Shown here: positions 6,899 through 15,038 of the stretch, in pieces | Layout of the letters: each line of letters starts with the position of its first letter | Position numbering within the stretch: position 1 is the stretch's first letter | Origin: Jiangellaceae bacterium | GTDB lineage: Bacteria; Actinomycetota; Actinomycetes; Jiangellales; Jiangellaceae | Assembly: GCA_014534205.1 (NCBI GenBank) | Contig: JACVRX010000003.1 | Location: 1-37,064 of the forward strand | Direction of reading: 5' to 3' | DNA: 37,064 nt | The notes under the pieces: model-generated | Told to the model about the DNA's origin: nothing | The model's database searches: none | The model's input: only the letters and a program-made list of their open reading frames with translations | Position numbers and translations under genes: made by a program

Positions 6899-9634
6899 AT
6901 GAGCTCGCCCGCGGAGCGGTACGCCGCCGCGCGGCGGCGGCAAGAGGAGAAGGCCAGCGCTCTTGGCCGGTTCCGGGCCGGCTACGACTTCACGTTCGAC
7001 GAGTTCCAGGTGCGTGCGTGCCGGGCGGTCGAAGCCGGTCGCGGAGTGCTCGTCGCGGCGCCAACCGGTTCCGGCAAGACCGTTGTAGGGGAGTTCGCCG
7101 TCCATCTGGCGCTGGAGCATGGCCGCAAGTGCTTCTACACGACGCCGATCAAGGCGCTGTCGAACCAGAAGTTCCACGACTTGGTGGGGAGGCACGGTCC
7201 GGCCAATGTCGGCTTGCTCACCGGCGACAACACGGTGAACGCCGACGCACCTGTCGTCGTCATGACGACCGAGGTGTTGCGCAACATGCTGTACGCCGGG
7301 TCGGTGGCGCTCGCCGGCCTCGGCTACGTGGTGATGGACGAGGTGCACTACCTCGCCGACCGGTTCCGTGGTGCGGTCTGGGAGGAGGTGATCATCCATC
7401 TGCCTGACTCCGTGACGCTGGTGTCGCTCTCCGCCACGGTGTCCAACGCGGAGGAGTTCGGCGACTGGCTGCGCACGGTGCGCGGCGACACCGACGTCGT
7501 GGTCGAGGAGCGCCGGCCGGTGCCGCTGTGGCAGCACATCATGGTCGGGACCCGGTTGGTCGACCTGTTCGTCGAGGCCGGAGGTGGCGACGGAGAGCGC
7601 CGGGTCAACCCCGAACTGTTGCGATACGCGCGGGACGAGCAACGGATGCTGGCGCTGAGCGACCGGCGACCGGGCCGCGGCGGGCACCGGCCGCGGCGTT
7701 CCGGCGGTGTCTACACGCCAGACCGGGTGCAGGTAGTCGACCGGCTGGAACGCGCGGACCTGCTGCCCGCGATCGTGTTCGTCTTCAGCCGGGCCGGCTG
7801 CGACGGCGCCGTGCAGCAGTGCCTCGCAGCTGGCGTGCGGCTGACGTCACCGGAGGAGCGCGACGAGACCCGGGCGATCGTCGCCGAGCGCTGCGCCGGG
7901 ATCGCCCACGACGACCTGGACGTGCTCGGCTACCACGAGTGGGCCAACGGATTGGAACGGGGACTCGCCGCCCACCATGCCGGGCTGCTGCCCACGTTCA
8001 AGGAGGTGGTCGAGGAGCTGTTCGTGCGCGGGCTGGTGAAGGCGGTGTTCGCGACCGAAACGCTTGCGCTGGGCATCAACATGCCGGCCCGCTCCGTGGT
8101 CATCGAACGGCTGGTCAAGTGGAACGGCGAGACCCACGCCGACGTGACGCCCGGCGAGTACACCCAGCTCACCGGCCGAGCCGGGCGGCGCGGCATCGAC
8201 GTCGAGGGGCACGGCGTCGTGCTGTGGCAGCCGGCACTGGAGCCGACCGCCGTCGCCGGCCTGGCCTCCACGCGCACGTATCCGCTGCGCTCGTCGTTCC
8301 GGCCGTCCTACAACATGGCGGTCAACCTGGTCGGGCAGGTCGGTCGGCACCGGTCTCGGGAGCTGCTCGAGTCGTCGTTCGCGCAGTTCCAAGCCGACCG
8401 CGCGGTCGTCGGGTTGGCCCGGACGCTCCGCCAGCAGGAGGACGCGCTGCACGGCTACCACGAAGCCATGGCCTGCCACCTCGGTGACTTCGAGGAATAC
8501 TCTCGGCTTCGGCGGCGCATCGGCGAACGCGAGGCCGAACTGGCCCGGCAGGGCACGGCGCTGCGTCGGGCGGCCGCCGCGCAGTCGTTGGAACGGCTGA
8601 AGCCCGGCGATGTGGTGCGAGTACCGGCGGGCAAGTTCGCGGGGTTGGCAGTCGTGCTGGACCCTGGCATGGCGACTGGGGAAGGACCGCGGCCGACCGT
8701 GCTGACCGAGGCGCGTCAGGTCCGGCGGCTGTCCATGGTCGACTTCCCGGTAGCCGTGGAACCGCTCACCCGGATGCGCATCCCACGCAGCTTCAACCCG
8801 AGGGTCCCGTCGGCACGCCGCGACCTTGCGGCCACGCTGCGAACGAAGGCCGCCAGCGCGGACGGCCAACCGCGCCGGCGGGCCGCCCGCGTCCCGGCCG
8901 GCGACGACGGCGAGCTGCAGCAACTACGCCGGACGCTGCGCGCACACCCCTGCCACGGCTGCGCCGAGCGTGAGGAACACGCCCGCTGGGCGGAGCGCTG
9001 GTTCCGGCTGCGGCGTGAGACCGAGCAGCTGCACCGGCGGGTCGAGTCGCGGACCAACACGGTGGCTCGGCAGTTCGACCGGGTCTGTGCAGTGCTGGAA
9101 CGGCTGGGATACCTCGACGGCGACGAGGTGAGCGACGCGGGCCGCCGGCTGGCCCGGCTCTACACCGAGCTCGACCTGCTGGCTGCGCAGGCCATGCGCG
9201 CCGGACTGTGGGACGACCTGGACGCCGCGGAGCTCGCGGCCTGCCTGTCCGCGCTGAGCTACGAGTCCCGCCAGCCCGACGACGCGGTGCCGCCGCGGCT
9301 GCCGCCCGGGCGGGTGCGCGACGTGCTCGCCGAGATGGTGCGGCTGTGGGGCAACCTGGACGAGCTGGAGAAGGAGCACCGCCTCGACTTCCTACGCGAG
9401 CCGGACCTGGGCTTCGCCAACGTCGCCTGGCGGTGGGCCCGCGGCCACCGGCTGGACGCCGTGCTCACCGAAGCCGACCTCACCGCCGGCGACTTCGTAC
9501 GTTCCATGCGCCAGCTGCTCGATCTGCTCGACCAGGTGGCCGACGCCGCTGGGGACTCGCCGCTCCGCGACACCGCCCGGCGGGCCTCCCGCGCCCTCCG
9601 CCGCGGCGTCGTCGACTACCCCACGTTGTCGTAG
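6899..9634 (+). CDS. helY: DEVH-box Ski2/Mtr4-type helicase HelY
   Basis: An ATP-dependent superfamily 2 helicase of 911 residues, close to the 906 of mycobacterial HelY, probably acting on RNA. Motifs in order: Q-like FDEFQVRAC (33-41), Walker A APTGSGKT (54-61), TTPIKALSNQ (motif Ia), DEVH (147-150, the Ski2-type variant of DEAD), SAT (178-180), the HHAGLLP segment (359-365), ATETLALGINMP (motif V) and QLTGRAGRRG (motif VI, 423-432). A C-terminal DSHCT domain (about 730-905) contains LAALYTELDLL-like helices and the ending LRRGVVDYPTLS. An insert around 230-275 rich in Arg and Gly is less conserved. The stop lies 6 bases before a copy of the 80-bp repeat. Confidence 0.95.
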   Translation: MSSPAERYAAARRRQEEKASALGRFRAGYDFTFDEFQVRACRAVEAGRGVLVAAPTGSGKTVVGEFAVHLALEHGRKCFYTTPIKALSNQKFHDLVGRHGPANVGLLTGDNTVNADAPVVVMTTEVLRNMLYAGSVALAGLGYVVMDEVHYLADRFRGAVWEEVIIHLPDSVTLVSLSATVSNAEEFGDWLRTVRGDTDVVVEERRPVPLWQHIMVGTRLVDLFVEAGGGDGERRVNPELLRYARDEQRMLALSDRRPGRGGHRPRRSGGVYTPDRVQVVDRLERADLLPAIVFVFSRAGCDGAVQQCLAAGVRLTSPEERDETRAIVAERCAGIAHDDLDVLGYHEWANGLERGLAAHHAGLLPTFKEVVEELFVRGLVKAVFATETLALGINMPARSVVIERLVKWNGETHADVTPGEYTQLTGRAGRRGIDVEGHGVVLWQPALEPTAVAGLASTRTYPLRSSFRPSYNMAVNLVGQVGRHRSRELLESSFAQFQADRAVVGLARTLRQQEDALHGYHEAMACHLGDFEEYSRLRRRIGEREAELARQGTALRRAAAAQSLERLKPGDVVRVPAGKFAGLAVVLDPGMATGEGPRPTVLTEARQVRRLSMVDFPVAVEPLTRMRIPRSFNPRVPSARRDLAATLRTKAASADGQPRRRAARVPAGDDGELQQLRRTLRAHPCHGCAEREEHARWAERWFRLRRETEQLHRRVESRTNTVARQFDRVCAVLERLGYLDGDEVSDAGRRLARLYTELDLLAAQAMRAGLWDDLDAAELAACLSALSYESRQPDDAVPPRLPPGRVRDVLAEMVRLWGNLDELEKEHRLDFLREPDLGFANVAWRWARGHRLDAVLTEADLTAGDFVRSMRQLLDLLDQVADAAGDSPLRDTARRASRALRRGVVDYPTLS

Positions 9635-9640
9635 CGCGTT

Positions 9641-9719
9641 GGAATGACCACGTAGACCACCCCTGCCTATACATCACCAGGCCTGCAAGCCTGGTCATTA
9701 CGGGTACGCCTGGTGATGG
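9641..9719 (+). repeat. 80-bp palindromic repeat, copy 1 (degenerate)
   Basis: This is the first of three dispersed copies. It begins GGAATGACCACGT and ends GCCTGGTGATGG, the same boundaries as copies 2 and 3. The central palindrome is weakened: the left arm TACATCACCAGGC faces GCCTGGTCATTA, with mismatches and one missing base, so the copy is 79 bp. It lies between the convergent genes helY and the 5'-3' exonuclease gene, 6 bases after the helY stop. Confidence 0.85.
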
Positions 9720-9745
9720 ATCGGGGGCGCAGCCGGCAAGAACGT

Positions 9746-10687
9746 CTACAGCCTCGCAGCACGGGACGCAAAGGTATTCAGGACGCGGTTCAGCGACGAG
9801 TCGAGGTTCCAGCGCTCGCCCAGGTCGACGAGCGCCTCCGGGTCCTTGGGCTCGCGCGGCAGCAGGTCGTCGTACTCCGGAAGTGGCACGTCGGTGCGGA
9901 CGGCGACGACGGTCAGGGCGACGGCAAGGTACTCGCGTGCGTCGGCGAGCTTGCGGCGCAGCATCGGGGCGAGGTCGGAGCGCGGGTCGTCCACGGCGAC
10001 GAGCAGCCCGCCGATATCGGCGAACCGGGACACCAGTGTGGCGGCGGTCTTCTCGCCGATGCCGGCAACGCCGGGCAGCCCGTCGCTGGGATCCCCCCGA
10101 AGCGTCGCGAATGCGGCATAGGCCCGGCCCGGGATGCCGTACTTGGCGGTCACTGCAGCCTCGTCGACTACCTCGTGCCGGCCCACGCCGCGCGCGGTGT
10201 AGAGCACCCGGACACCGCGCGCGTCGTCGACCACCTGGAACAGGTCGCGGTCGCCCGTCACCACGTCGACGGGCCCAGCATCCTTCGCGGCCAGCGTCCC
10301 GATGACGTCGTCGGCCTCGAAGCCGGCGGCGCCTACGGCCGCAATGCCCAGTGCACGCAACACGTCGAGGATCACCGGGATCTGCTTGACCAGGTCCGGT
10401 GGGACGTTTTCCAGGTTGCGAGTGGCGTTGAGCAGCCGGTGCGCCTTGTACGACGGCAGCGCGGCAACCCGGAACGCGGGCCGCCAGTCCTCGTCCAGGC
10501 AGGCCACCAGTCGGTCCGGCGACCGCACGCTGACGAGCCGGGCGATGAAGTCCAGGAGGCCGCGAATCGCGTTGACCGGCGTCCCGTTCGGCGCCTTGAT
10601 CGAATCCGGTACACCGTAGAACGCACGAAAGTACAGCGACGGCGCGTCGAGGAGCATCAGCCGGCTCACAACGCACGAGCCTGCCAT
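9746..10687 (-). CDS. 5'-3' exonuclease (Pol I N-terminal / FEN-like)
   Basis: A 313-residue stand-alone protein homologous to the 5' nuclease domain of DNA polymerase I, expected to remove RNA primers or flaps. The acidic metal-binding residues are visible: LMLLDAPSLYFRAF (D14), LDEDWRPAFR (65-73), FEADDVIGTLA (123-133) and TGDRDLFQVV (144-153). A helix-3-turn-helix DNA-binding motif follows in GDPSDGLPGVAGIGEKTAAT (198-217). Start choice is uncertain: ATG 10687, GTG 10669 (VSRLMLLD) and ATG 10657 (MLLDAPS) all precede the first catalytic Asp. A TATCTG hexamer about 9 bases upstream favours 10687. It is divergent from the M24 peptidase gene, with only 26 bases between. Confidence 0.92.
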   Translation of the reverse strand: MAGSCVVSRLMLLDAPSLYFRAFYGVPDSIKAPNGTPVNAIRGLLDFIARLVSVRSPDRLVACLDEDWRPAFRVAALPSYKAHRLLNATRNLENVPPDLVKQIPVILDVLRALGIAAVGAAGFEADDVIGTLAAKDAGPVDVVTGDRDLFQVVDDARGVRVLYTARGVGRHEVVDEAAVTAKYGIPGRAYAAFATLRGDPSDGLPGVAGIGEKTAATLVSRFADIGGLLVAVDDPRSDLAPMLRRKLADAREYLAVALTVVAVRTDVPLPEYDDLLPREPKDPEALVDLGERWNLDSSLNRVLNTFASRAARL

Positions 10688-10700
10688 GCAGCTGCCCAGA

Positions 10701-10706
10701 TACGCT
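10701..10706 (+). promoter_or_regulatory. -10 hexamer of a leaderless promoter for the M24 peptidase gene
   Basis: TACGCT is followed by 7 bases and then the GTG at 10714. The 26-base divergent gap leaves almost no room for a leader with a ribosome binding site. Confidence 0.5.
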
Positions 10707-10713
10707 CGGCCCG

Positions 10714-11808
10714 GTGACCGCCGAGCGCCTGGCCCGCGCCCAAGCCGCCGCCCAGCAGGCGGGCTTCGATGCCCTGCTGATCACTCCTGGCGCCGACCTG
10801 CGCTACCTGACGGGGTACCAGGCGTTGCCGCTGGAACGGCTCACCTGCCTGGTGCTGCCGGCAACTGATGACTCCAGACTCCTGGTGCCCGAGCTGGAAC
10901 GGCCGGCGGCGGAAGCGTCGCTTGCGCGTGCACACGGGATCGAGATCGTCGGCTGGCCGGAAACCGCCGACCCGATTGCCTTGGTGGCTGACATGCTGCC
11001 GAAGGCCGGTCGGGTGGCTCTGGACGATCACATGTGGGCGGAGAAGGTGCTGCGCTTCCGGGCGGCCATGCCGGATGCCGAACAGCTGCTCGCCGGGCCG
11101 GTGCTGCGCGAGCTGCGCATGCGGAAGTCGCCGAAAGAGGTGGCAGCGCTCCGGGAGGCTGGCGTCGCGATCGACCGCGTGCACGCCCGGATGGGGGAGT
11201 GGCTCGCAACGGGGCGCACCGAGCGGGAGGTCCGTCGCGACATTGGCAATGCCATCGTCGACGAAGGTCACGTACGCGTGGACTTCGTCATCGTCGCGTC
11301 CGGACCGAACGCGGCCAGCCCGCACCACGAGGCCGCGGGGCGGGCGATCGAGTCGGGCGACCCGGTCGTCGTCGACATCGGTGGAACGACGGAGGCGGGG
11401 TACTGCTCCGACGAGGCCCGCACGTACGTCGTTGGTGAACCGGCGGACGAGTTCACCGTCCACTACGGGGCGCTGCGACAGGCGCAGGACGCCGCAGTGC
11501 AGCACGTGCGGCCTGGAGTCACGGCCGAATCAGTCGATGCCGTCGCTCGAGAGGGGTTGACCGCGGCCGGCCTGGGGGAGTACTTCGTGCACCGGACCGG
11601 ACACGGCATCGGCCTGGAGACGCACGAGGAGCCGTACATCGTCGCCGGTAACGACCGTGTGCTCGAGCCCGGAATGACGTTCTCCGTCGAGCCGGGCTTC
11701 TACCTCCCCGGCCGGTACGGCGCCCGCATCGAGGACATCGTGGTCGTCTCCGAGGATGGCGTGGAGCGGCTCAACGTGCGCCCACGGGAGCTGGCGATCC
11801 TGCGTTGA
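10714..11808 (+). CDS. M24 family Xaa-Pro aminopeptidase/dipeptidase
   Basis: A cytoplasmic 364-residue metallopeptidase that removes N-terminal residues next to proline (aminopeptidase P / prolidase group). An N-terminal creatinase-like domain (about 1-130) is followed by the pita-bread catalytic domain. All five expected metal ligands are present: D221 (VVDIGG), D233 (YCSDEART), H297 (HRTGHGIG), E326 (SVEPGFY) and E340 (ARIEDIV). The second ligand motif is CSDEART rather than the more common SDxTRT, but the Asp is kept. Exact specificity (dipeptide versus longer peptide) cannot be told. The GTG start is supported by the promoter spacing. The gene converges with the class V aminotransferase gene. 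Confidence 0.93.
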   Translation: MTAERLARAQAAAQQAGFDALLITPGADLRYLTGYQALPLERLTCLVLPATDDSRLLVPELERPAAEASLARAHGIEIVGWPETADPIALVADMLPKAGRVALDDHMWAEKVLRFRAAMPDAEQLLAGPVLRELRMRKSPKEVAALREAGVAIDRVHARMGEWLATGRTEREVRRDIGNAIVDEGHVRVDFVIVASGPNAASPHHEAAGRAIESGDPVVVDIGGTTEAGYCSDEARTYVVGEPADEFTVHYGALRQAQDAAVQHVRPGVTAESVDAVAREGLTAAGLGEYFVHRTGHGIGLETHEEPYIVAGNDRVLEPGMTFSVEPGFYLPGRYGARIEDIVVVSEDGVERLNVRPRELAILR

Positions 11809-11835
11809 TCACGGCGGATGGCTGGGTGTGGAGTT

Positions 11836-11858
11836 CCACTGTCACCATGTCGCAGTGG
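11836..11858. terminator. Weak hairpin between convergent genes
   Basis: CCACTG (11836-11841) and CAGTGG (11853-11858) pair over an 11-base loop in the 63-base gap between the peptidase and aminotransferase 3' ends. There is no T tract, so a terminator role is only a possibility. Confidence 0.25.
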
Positions 11859-11871
11859 TCAGCGGTTGGAG

Positions 11872-12915
11872 TCAGCCGACGAGGGCATCCACCGCGAGGT
11901 CGACGTCGGACTCGGTGGTGTAGAGGTGGAACGACGCCCGCAGCCGGCCGCCGCGAACGGCCGCCCGCACGCCGCTGGCGGCCAGCCGCTCCTCGGCTCC
12001 GGGGATGTCGAGCGAGACGATTGCTGAGTTGCCCGGCGGCAAACCCAGACCTGCCCGGAACCGGTTGGCGAGGCCGACGTCGTGTGCGTGGATGGCGTCG
12101 ATGCCCACCTGCTCGATGAGCTCCAGGGCCGGCGCCGTGCCGACCCAGTTGAACCAGGCGGGAGAGATGTCCAGCCGCCGGGCGTCGGACGCGAGGCGCA
12201 GTGGCGGCCCGTAGTACGAGCTGTGCGGGTCCTCGCCGGCCCACCAGCCGGCCTGCGCGGGGACGATGCGCTCGCGTAACTGCGGCGTCGTGACCAGAAA
12301 CGCCGTCCCGCGCGGTGACAGCAGCCACTTGTAGGCACCGCAGACCAGCGCGTCGACGCGTGCGGCCTCCACCGGCAGCCAGCCGCACGCCTGCGTCGCG
12401 TCCACCACCGTGGTGGCGCGGACCTCGGCCGCCGCCGCGACGATCGCGTCCAGGTCGGCCACGACGCCAGATGCCGATTGCACCAGGCTGAACGCCACCA
12501 CGTCGGTCCAAGCGTCGATCGAATCAGCCAGCCGCTTCGCAGGCACCGTACGAACGCTTATCCGGGGCTGCTGGATCAGCCACGGAAACAGGTTCGATGT
12601 GAACTCCTCCTCCGGGACGAGGACCCGGGCACCATCCGGGAGCGAGGCGGCGACCAGCCCGAGCAACTGCGACACCTGCGCGCCGGTGCTCACGTCGGAC
12701 GCCGGGACGCCGACCAGCCGGGCGAACGCCTCGCCGGCGCGGATCGTCTCCTCCCCCCACGGCCGCCAATAGCCGCGCCCGGTCCGCCACGTGCCAAGCG
12801 CGTCCTGCAACGCCTGCCACGCGGGCAGAGGTGGCAGGCCGTACGTCGCGGTGTCCAGCCAGCCAGGGGCGGGATCGAAGAGCGTCCGCGCCTTCGCGAT
12901 CTCCATCCCCGTCAT
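11872..12915 (-). CDS. Class V aminotransferase (cysteine desulfurase-like fold)
   Basis: A PLP enzyme of fold type I, 347 residues. The PLP lysine is K196 in CGAYKWLLSPRG and the PLP-ring aspartate is D172 in VVDATQACGW. The N-terminus WLDTATYGLPPLP and the GAQVSQLLGLV segment fit class V enzymes of the isopenicillin-N-epimerase/kynureninase-like group. There is no cysteine-bearing loop of the kind used by cysteine desulfurases, so desulfurase activity is not supported. The reaction and substrate are unknown. It is divergent from an Lrp/AsnC gene with 20 bases between, so Lrp control is a reasonable inference; a role in the adjacent lysine pathway is speculative. Confidence 0.85.
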   Translation of the reverse strand: MTGMEIAKARTLFDPAPGWLDTATYGLPPLPAWQALQDALGTWRTGRGYWRPWGEETIRAGEAFARLVGVPASDVSTGAQVSQLLGLVAASLPDGARVLVPEEEFTSNLFPWLIQQPRISVRTVPAKRLADSIDAWTDVVAFSLVQSASGVVADLDAIVAAAAEVRATTVVDATQACGWLPVEAARVDALVCGAYKWLLSPRGTAFLVTTPQLRERIVPAQAGWWAGEDPHSSYYGPPLRLASDARRLDISPAWFNWVGTAPALELIEQVGIDAIHAHDVGLANRFRAGLGLPPGNSAIVSLDIPGAEERLAASGVRAAVRGGRLRASFHLYTTESDVDLAVDALVG

Positions 12916-12923
12916 GCTGCCAT

Positions 12924-12929
12924 TAGGGT
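12924..12929 (+). promoter_or_regulatory. -10 hexamer of a leaderless promoter for the Lrp/AsnC gene
   Basis: TAGGGT is followed by 6 bases and then the GTG at 12936. The hexamer lies in the 20-base divergent gap, so promoters for the regulator and the aminotransferase gene must overlap, allowing joint control by one bound protein. Confidence 0.5.
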
Positions 12930-12935
12930 TCAGCC

Positions 12936-13409
12936 GTGGAGGAGATCGACCGGCAGATCGTCGATCTGCTCGCCCGCGACGGCCGGCTGAGTTATACCGA
13001 CCTGGCCAAGGCCACTGGCCTGTCCACGTCGGCGGTGCACCAGCGCGTCCGCCGGCTCGAGCAGCGCGGCATCATCCGCGGCTACGCGGCGGTGCTCGAC
13101 TACGACGCGATGGGGCTGCCGCTGACCGCGTTCGTCTCCATCACGCCGATCAACCCGGGAGACCCGGACGACGCGCCGGAGCGGCTGGCGAAGATCCCGG
13201 AGATCGAGGCGTGCCATTCGGTCGCCGGAGCGGAGAGCCACATCCTGAAGGTCCGGGTGGCCAGCCCCAGCGACCTGGAAGACCTGCTGGGTCGCATCCG
13301 AGCGGCAGCCAACGTCTCCACGCGTACGACCGTGGTGCTCTCCACACCGTTCGAGGCGCGGCCGCCCGCGGACAGCGAGTCGGTCGGAAGCGATGTCCGC
13401 GGCGGCTGA
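12936..13409 (+). CDS. Lrp/AsnC family transcriptional regulator
   Basis: A 157-residue feast/famine regulator. The N-terminal winged helix-turn-helix spans about 4-50 (IVDLLARDGRLSYTDLAKAT, then GLSTSAVHQRVRRLEQRGII). The C-terminal RAM/AsnC ligand-binding domain spans about 62-140, with AFVSITPIN, HSVAGAESHILKVRVASPSD and TTVVLSTPFE; the G-x-x-H/Y core typical of amino-acid binding is present as AGAESH. Lrp in M. tuberculosis (Rv3291c) lies next to lat and controls it, and here a lysine-catabolic operon starting with lat lies nearby, so this is the likely regulator of both that operon and the aminotransferase gene. The GTG start is supported by the leaderless -10. Confidence 0.93.
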   Translation: MEEIDRQIVDLLARDGRLSYTDLAKATGLSTSAVHQRVRRLEQRGIIRGYAAVLDYDAMGLPLTAFVSITPINPGDPDDAPERLAKIPEIEACHSVAGAESHILKVRVASPSDLEDLLGRIRAAANVSTRTTVVLSTPFEARPPADSESVGSDVRGG

Positions 13410-13716
13410 GCAGGTGTGGGCGAGCATTGCCGCCACCGAGCTCGCCCGACCGCACGTGGCGACCGGCACCGGATTCGGCAAGACTCCGGGGCTGCGTATC
13501 TCGGGCAAGATCTACACGATGTTCATGCACGGAGAGCTGGTCCTGAAGCTGCCGAAGGGCCGCGTCGACGAGCTGATCGCATCCGGTGCCGGGAAGCGGC
13601 TCGACACGGGTCGCGGGCGGCTGATGAAGGAATGGGTGGTGCTGGGTCCCCGAACCATGCTGGAGTGGCCGGCACTGGTCGACGATGCCCGCGCTTTCGT
13701 CAGTTCCCAATTCTGA
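13393..13716 (+). CDS. TfoX/YjbR-like small protein
   Basis: A 107-residue protein whose ATG lies inside the 3' end of the regulator gene (17-base overlap), so it is probably cotranscribed and coupled. The pattern GFGKTPGLRISGKIYTMFMH, LVLKLPKGRVDELIASGAG, and GRLMKEWVVLG resembles small actinobacterial proteins placed near the TfoX N-terminal and MmcQ/YjbR folds, which share an alpha-beta core. No catalytic residues are evident and the function is unknown. Which of the two families it belongs to would need a profile search. Confidence 0.75.
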   Translation: MSAAAEQVWASIAATELARPHVATGTGFGKTPGLRISGKIYTMFMHGELVLKLPKGRVDELIASGAGKRLDTGRGRLMKEWVVLGPRTMLEWPALVDDARAFVSSQF

Positions 13717-13868
13717 TCCTCCTCTCTCGCTCGGTCTGCTTGCTGGTGCCGAAGCCGTTGAAGAAACTCCGATCAAGCTGCCACTCCCGCCGGTCAACGG
13801 ACTGCACCGGATGCCGCGGAGCAGGTCCCGCCATGACCGCGATTGTGCGTTGCGACGAGGAGGCCGGG

Positions 13869-15038
13869 TCAGCCGCCGAAGGCAGAGATCCCGGTGAGCG
13901 CCTGCCCGATCACCAGCTGGTGCACCTCGGAGGTGCCCTCGTAGGTGAGGACCGACTCCAGGTTGCTGGCGTGCCGCAACACCGAGTACTCCAACGTGAT
14001 CCCGCTGGCGGCGAGAATCGTGCGGCAGGTACGGGCGATCTCCAGCGCCTCCCGGACGTTGTTGAGCTTGCCCAGGCTCACTTGCTCCGGCCGTAGCCGG
14101 CCCTCGTCCTTCAGCCGGCCCAGGTGCATCGCGAGCAGGAAGCCCTTCTGCAGCTCCAACGTCATGTCGGCGAGCTTCGCCTGGGTGAGCTGGAAGGACG
14201 CCAGCGGCCGGTCGAACACTTCCCGGTCGGCCGCGTAGGACAGCGCCGTTTCCAGGCAGTCCCGGGCGGCGCCGAGCGAACCGAACACGATGCCGAAGCG
14301 AGCCTCGTTCAGGCACGAGAGCGGGCCGCGCAGCCCGGTGGCCTCGGGCAGCACCGCGTCGGCCGGCAGCCGCACCCCCTCGAGCACCAGCTCGCTGGTC
14401 ACCGATGCGCGCAGCGAGAGCTTCTTGCCGATCTTCGGCGCAGAGAAACCCGGCGTGTCGGTGGGCACCAGGAAGCCGCGGATCCCGTCGTCGGTGCGCG
14501 CCCACACGACCGCAACGTCGGCGACCGAGCCGTTGGTGATCCACATCTTGGTGCCGTCGAGTACCCAGTCACTGCCGTCGCGCCGTGCCCGGGTACGCAT
14601 GCCGGCCGGGTTTGAGCCGAAGTCCGCCTCGGTGAGTCCGAAACAACCGATGACCTCGCCCGCCGCCATGCCGGGCAGCCAGCGCTGCTTCTGCTCCTCG
14701 GAGCCGAACTTCCAGATGGCGAACATGGCGAGCGAGCCCTGTACCGACACCAGGCTGCGCACGCCGGAGTCGGCCGCCTCCAGCTCCATGCAGGCGAGGC
14801 CGTACGAGACGGCGTTCGTGCCTGCGCAGCCGTACCCCGTGAGGTGCATACCGAGCAGCCCCAGCTTGCCGGCGTCCACGGCGAGCGACAGCGGGATCTC
14901 GCCGGCCTCGTACCAGTCGGCGATGTATGGGTGGACCTTCTCCGCGGCGAACCGGCGCACGGTCTCCTGGATCGCCTGCTCCTCTTCGGAGAGCAGGTGG
15001 TCGACGGCGAGCAGCTGCAGCGGTCCGGTACCGGTCAT
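13869..15038 (-). CDS. gcdH: Glutaryl-CoA dehydrogenase-like acyl-CoA dehydrogenase
   Basis: An FAD enzyme of 389 residues that should oxidise and decarboxylate glutaryl-CoA to crotonyl-CoA. The ACAD layout is complete: an N-terminal helical domain, the flavin-contact segments FGLTEADFGSNPAGM (133-147) and KMWITNG (164-170), and the C-terminal helical domain with the catalytic Glu367 in LTYEGTSEVH. Arg94 in GVRSLVSVQ matches the glutarate-binding Arg94 of human GCDH, and NEARFGIVFGSLGAA also follows GCDH rather than short-chain dehydrogenases. The start overlaps the E1 stop in an ATGA. It is the last gene of the four-gene operon, the right place for the last step. The GCDH assignment rests on motif recall, not alignment. 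Confidence 0.87.
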   Translation of the reverse strand: MTGTGPLQLLAVDHLLSEEEQAIQETVRRFAAEKVHPYIADWYEAGEIPLSLAVDAGKLGLLGMHLTGYGCAGTNAVSYGLACMELEAADSGVRSLVSVQGSLAMFAIWKFGSEEQKQRWLPGMAAGEVIGCFGLTEADFGSNPAGMRTRARRDGSDWVLDGTKMWITNGSVADVAVVWARTDDGIRGFLVPTDTPGFSAPKIGKKLSLRASVTSELVLEGVRLPADAVLPEATGLRGPLSCLNEARFGIVFGSLGAARDCLETALSYAADREVFDRPLASFQLTQAKLADMTLELQKGFLLAMHLGRLKDEGRLRPEQVSLGKLNNVREALEIARTCRTILAASGITLEYSVLRHASNLESVLTYEGTSEVHQLVIGQALTGISAFGG

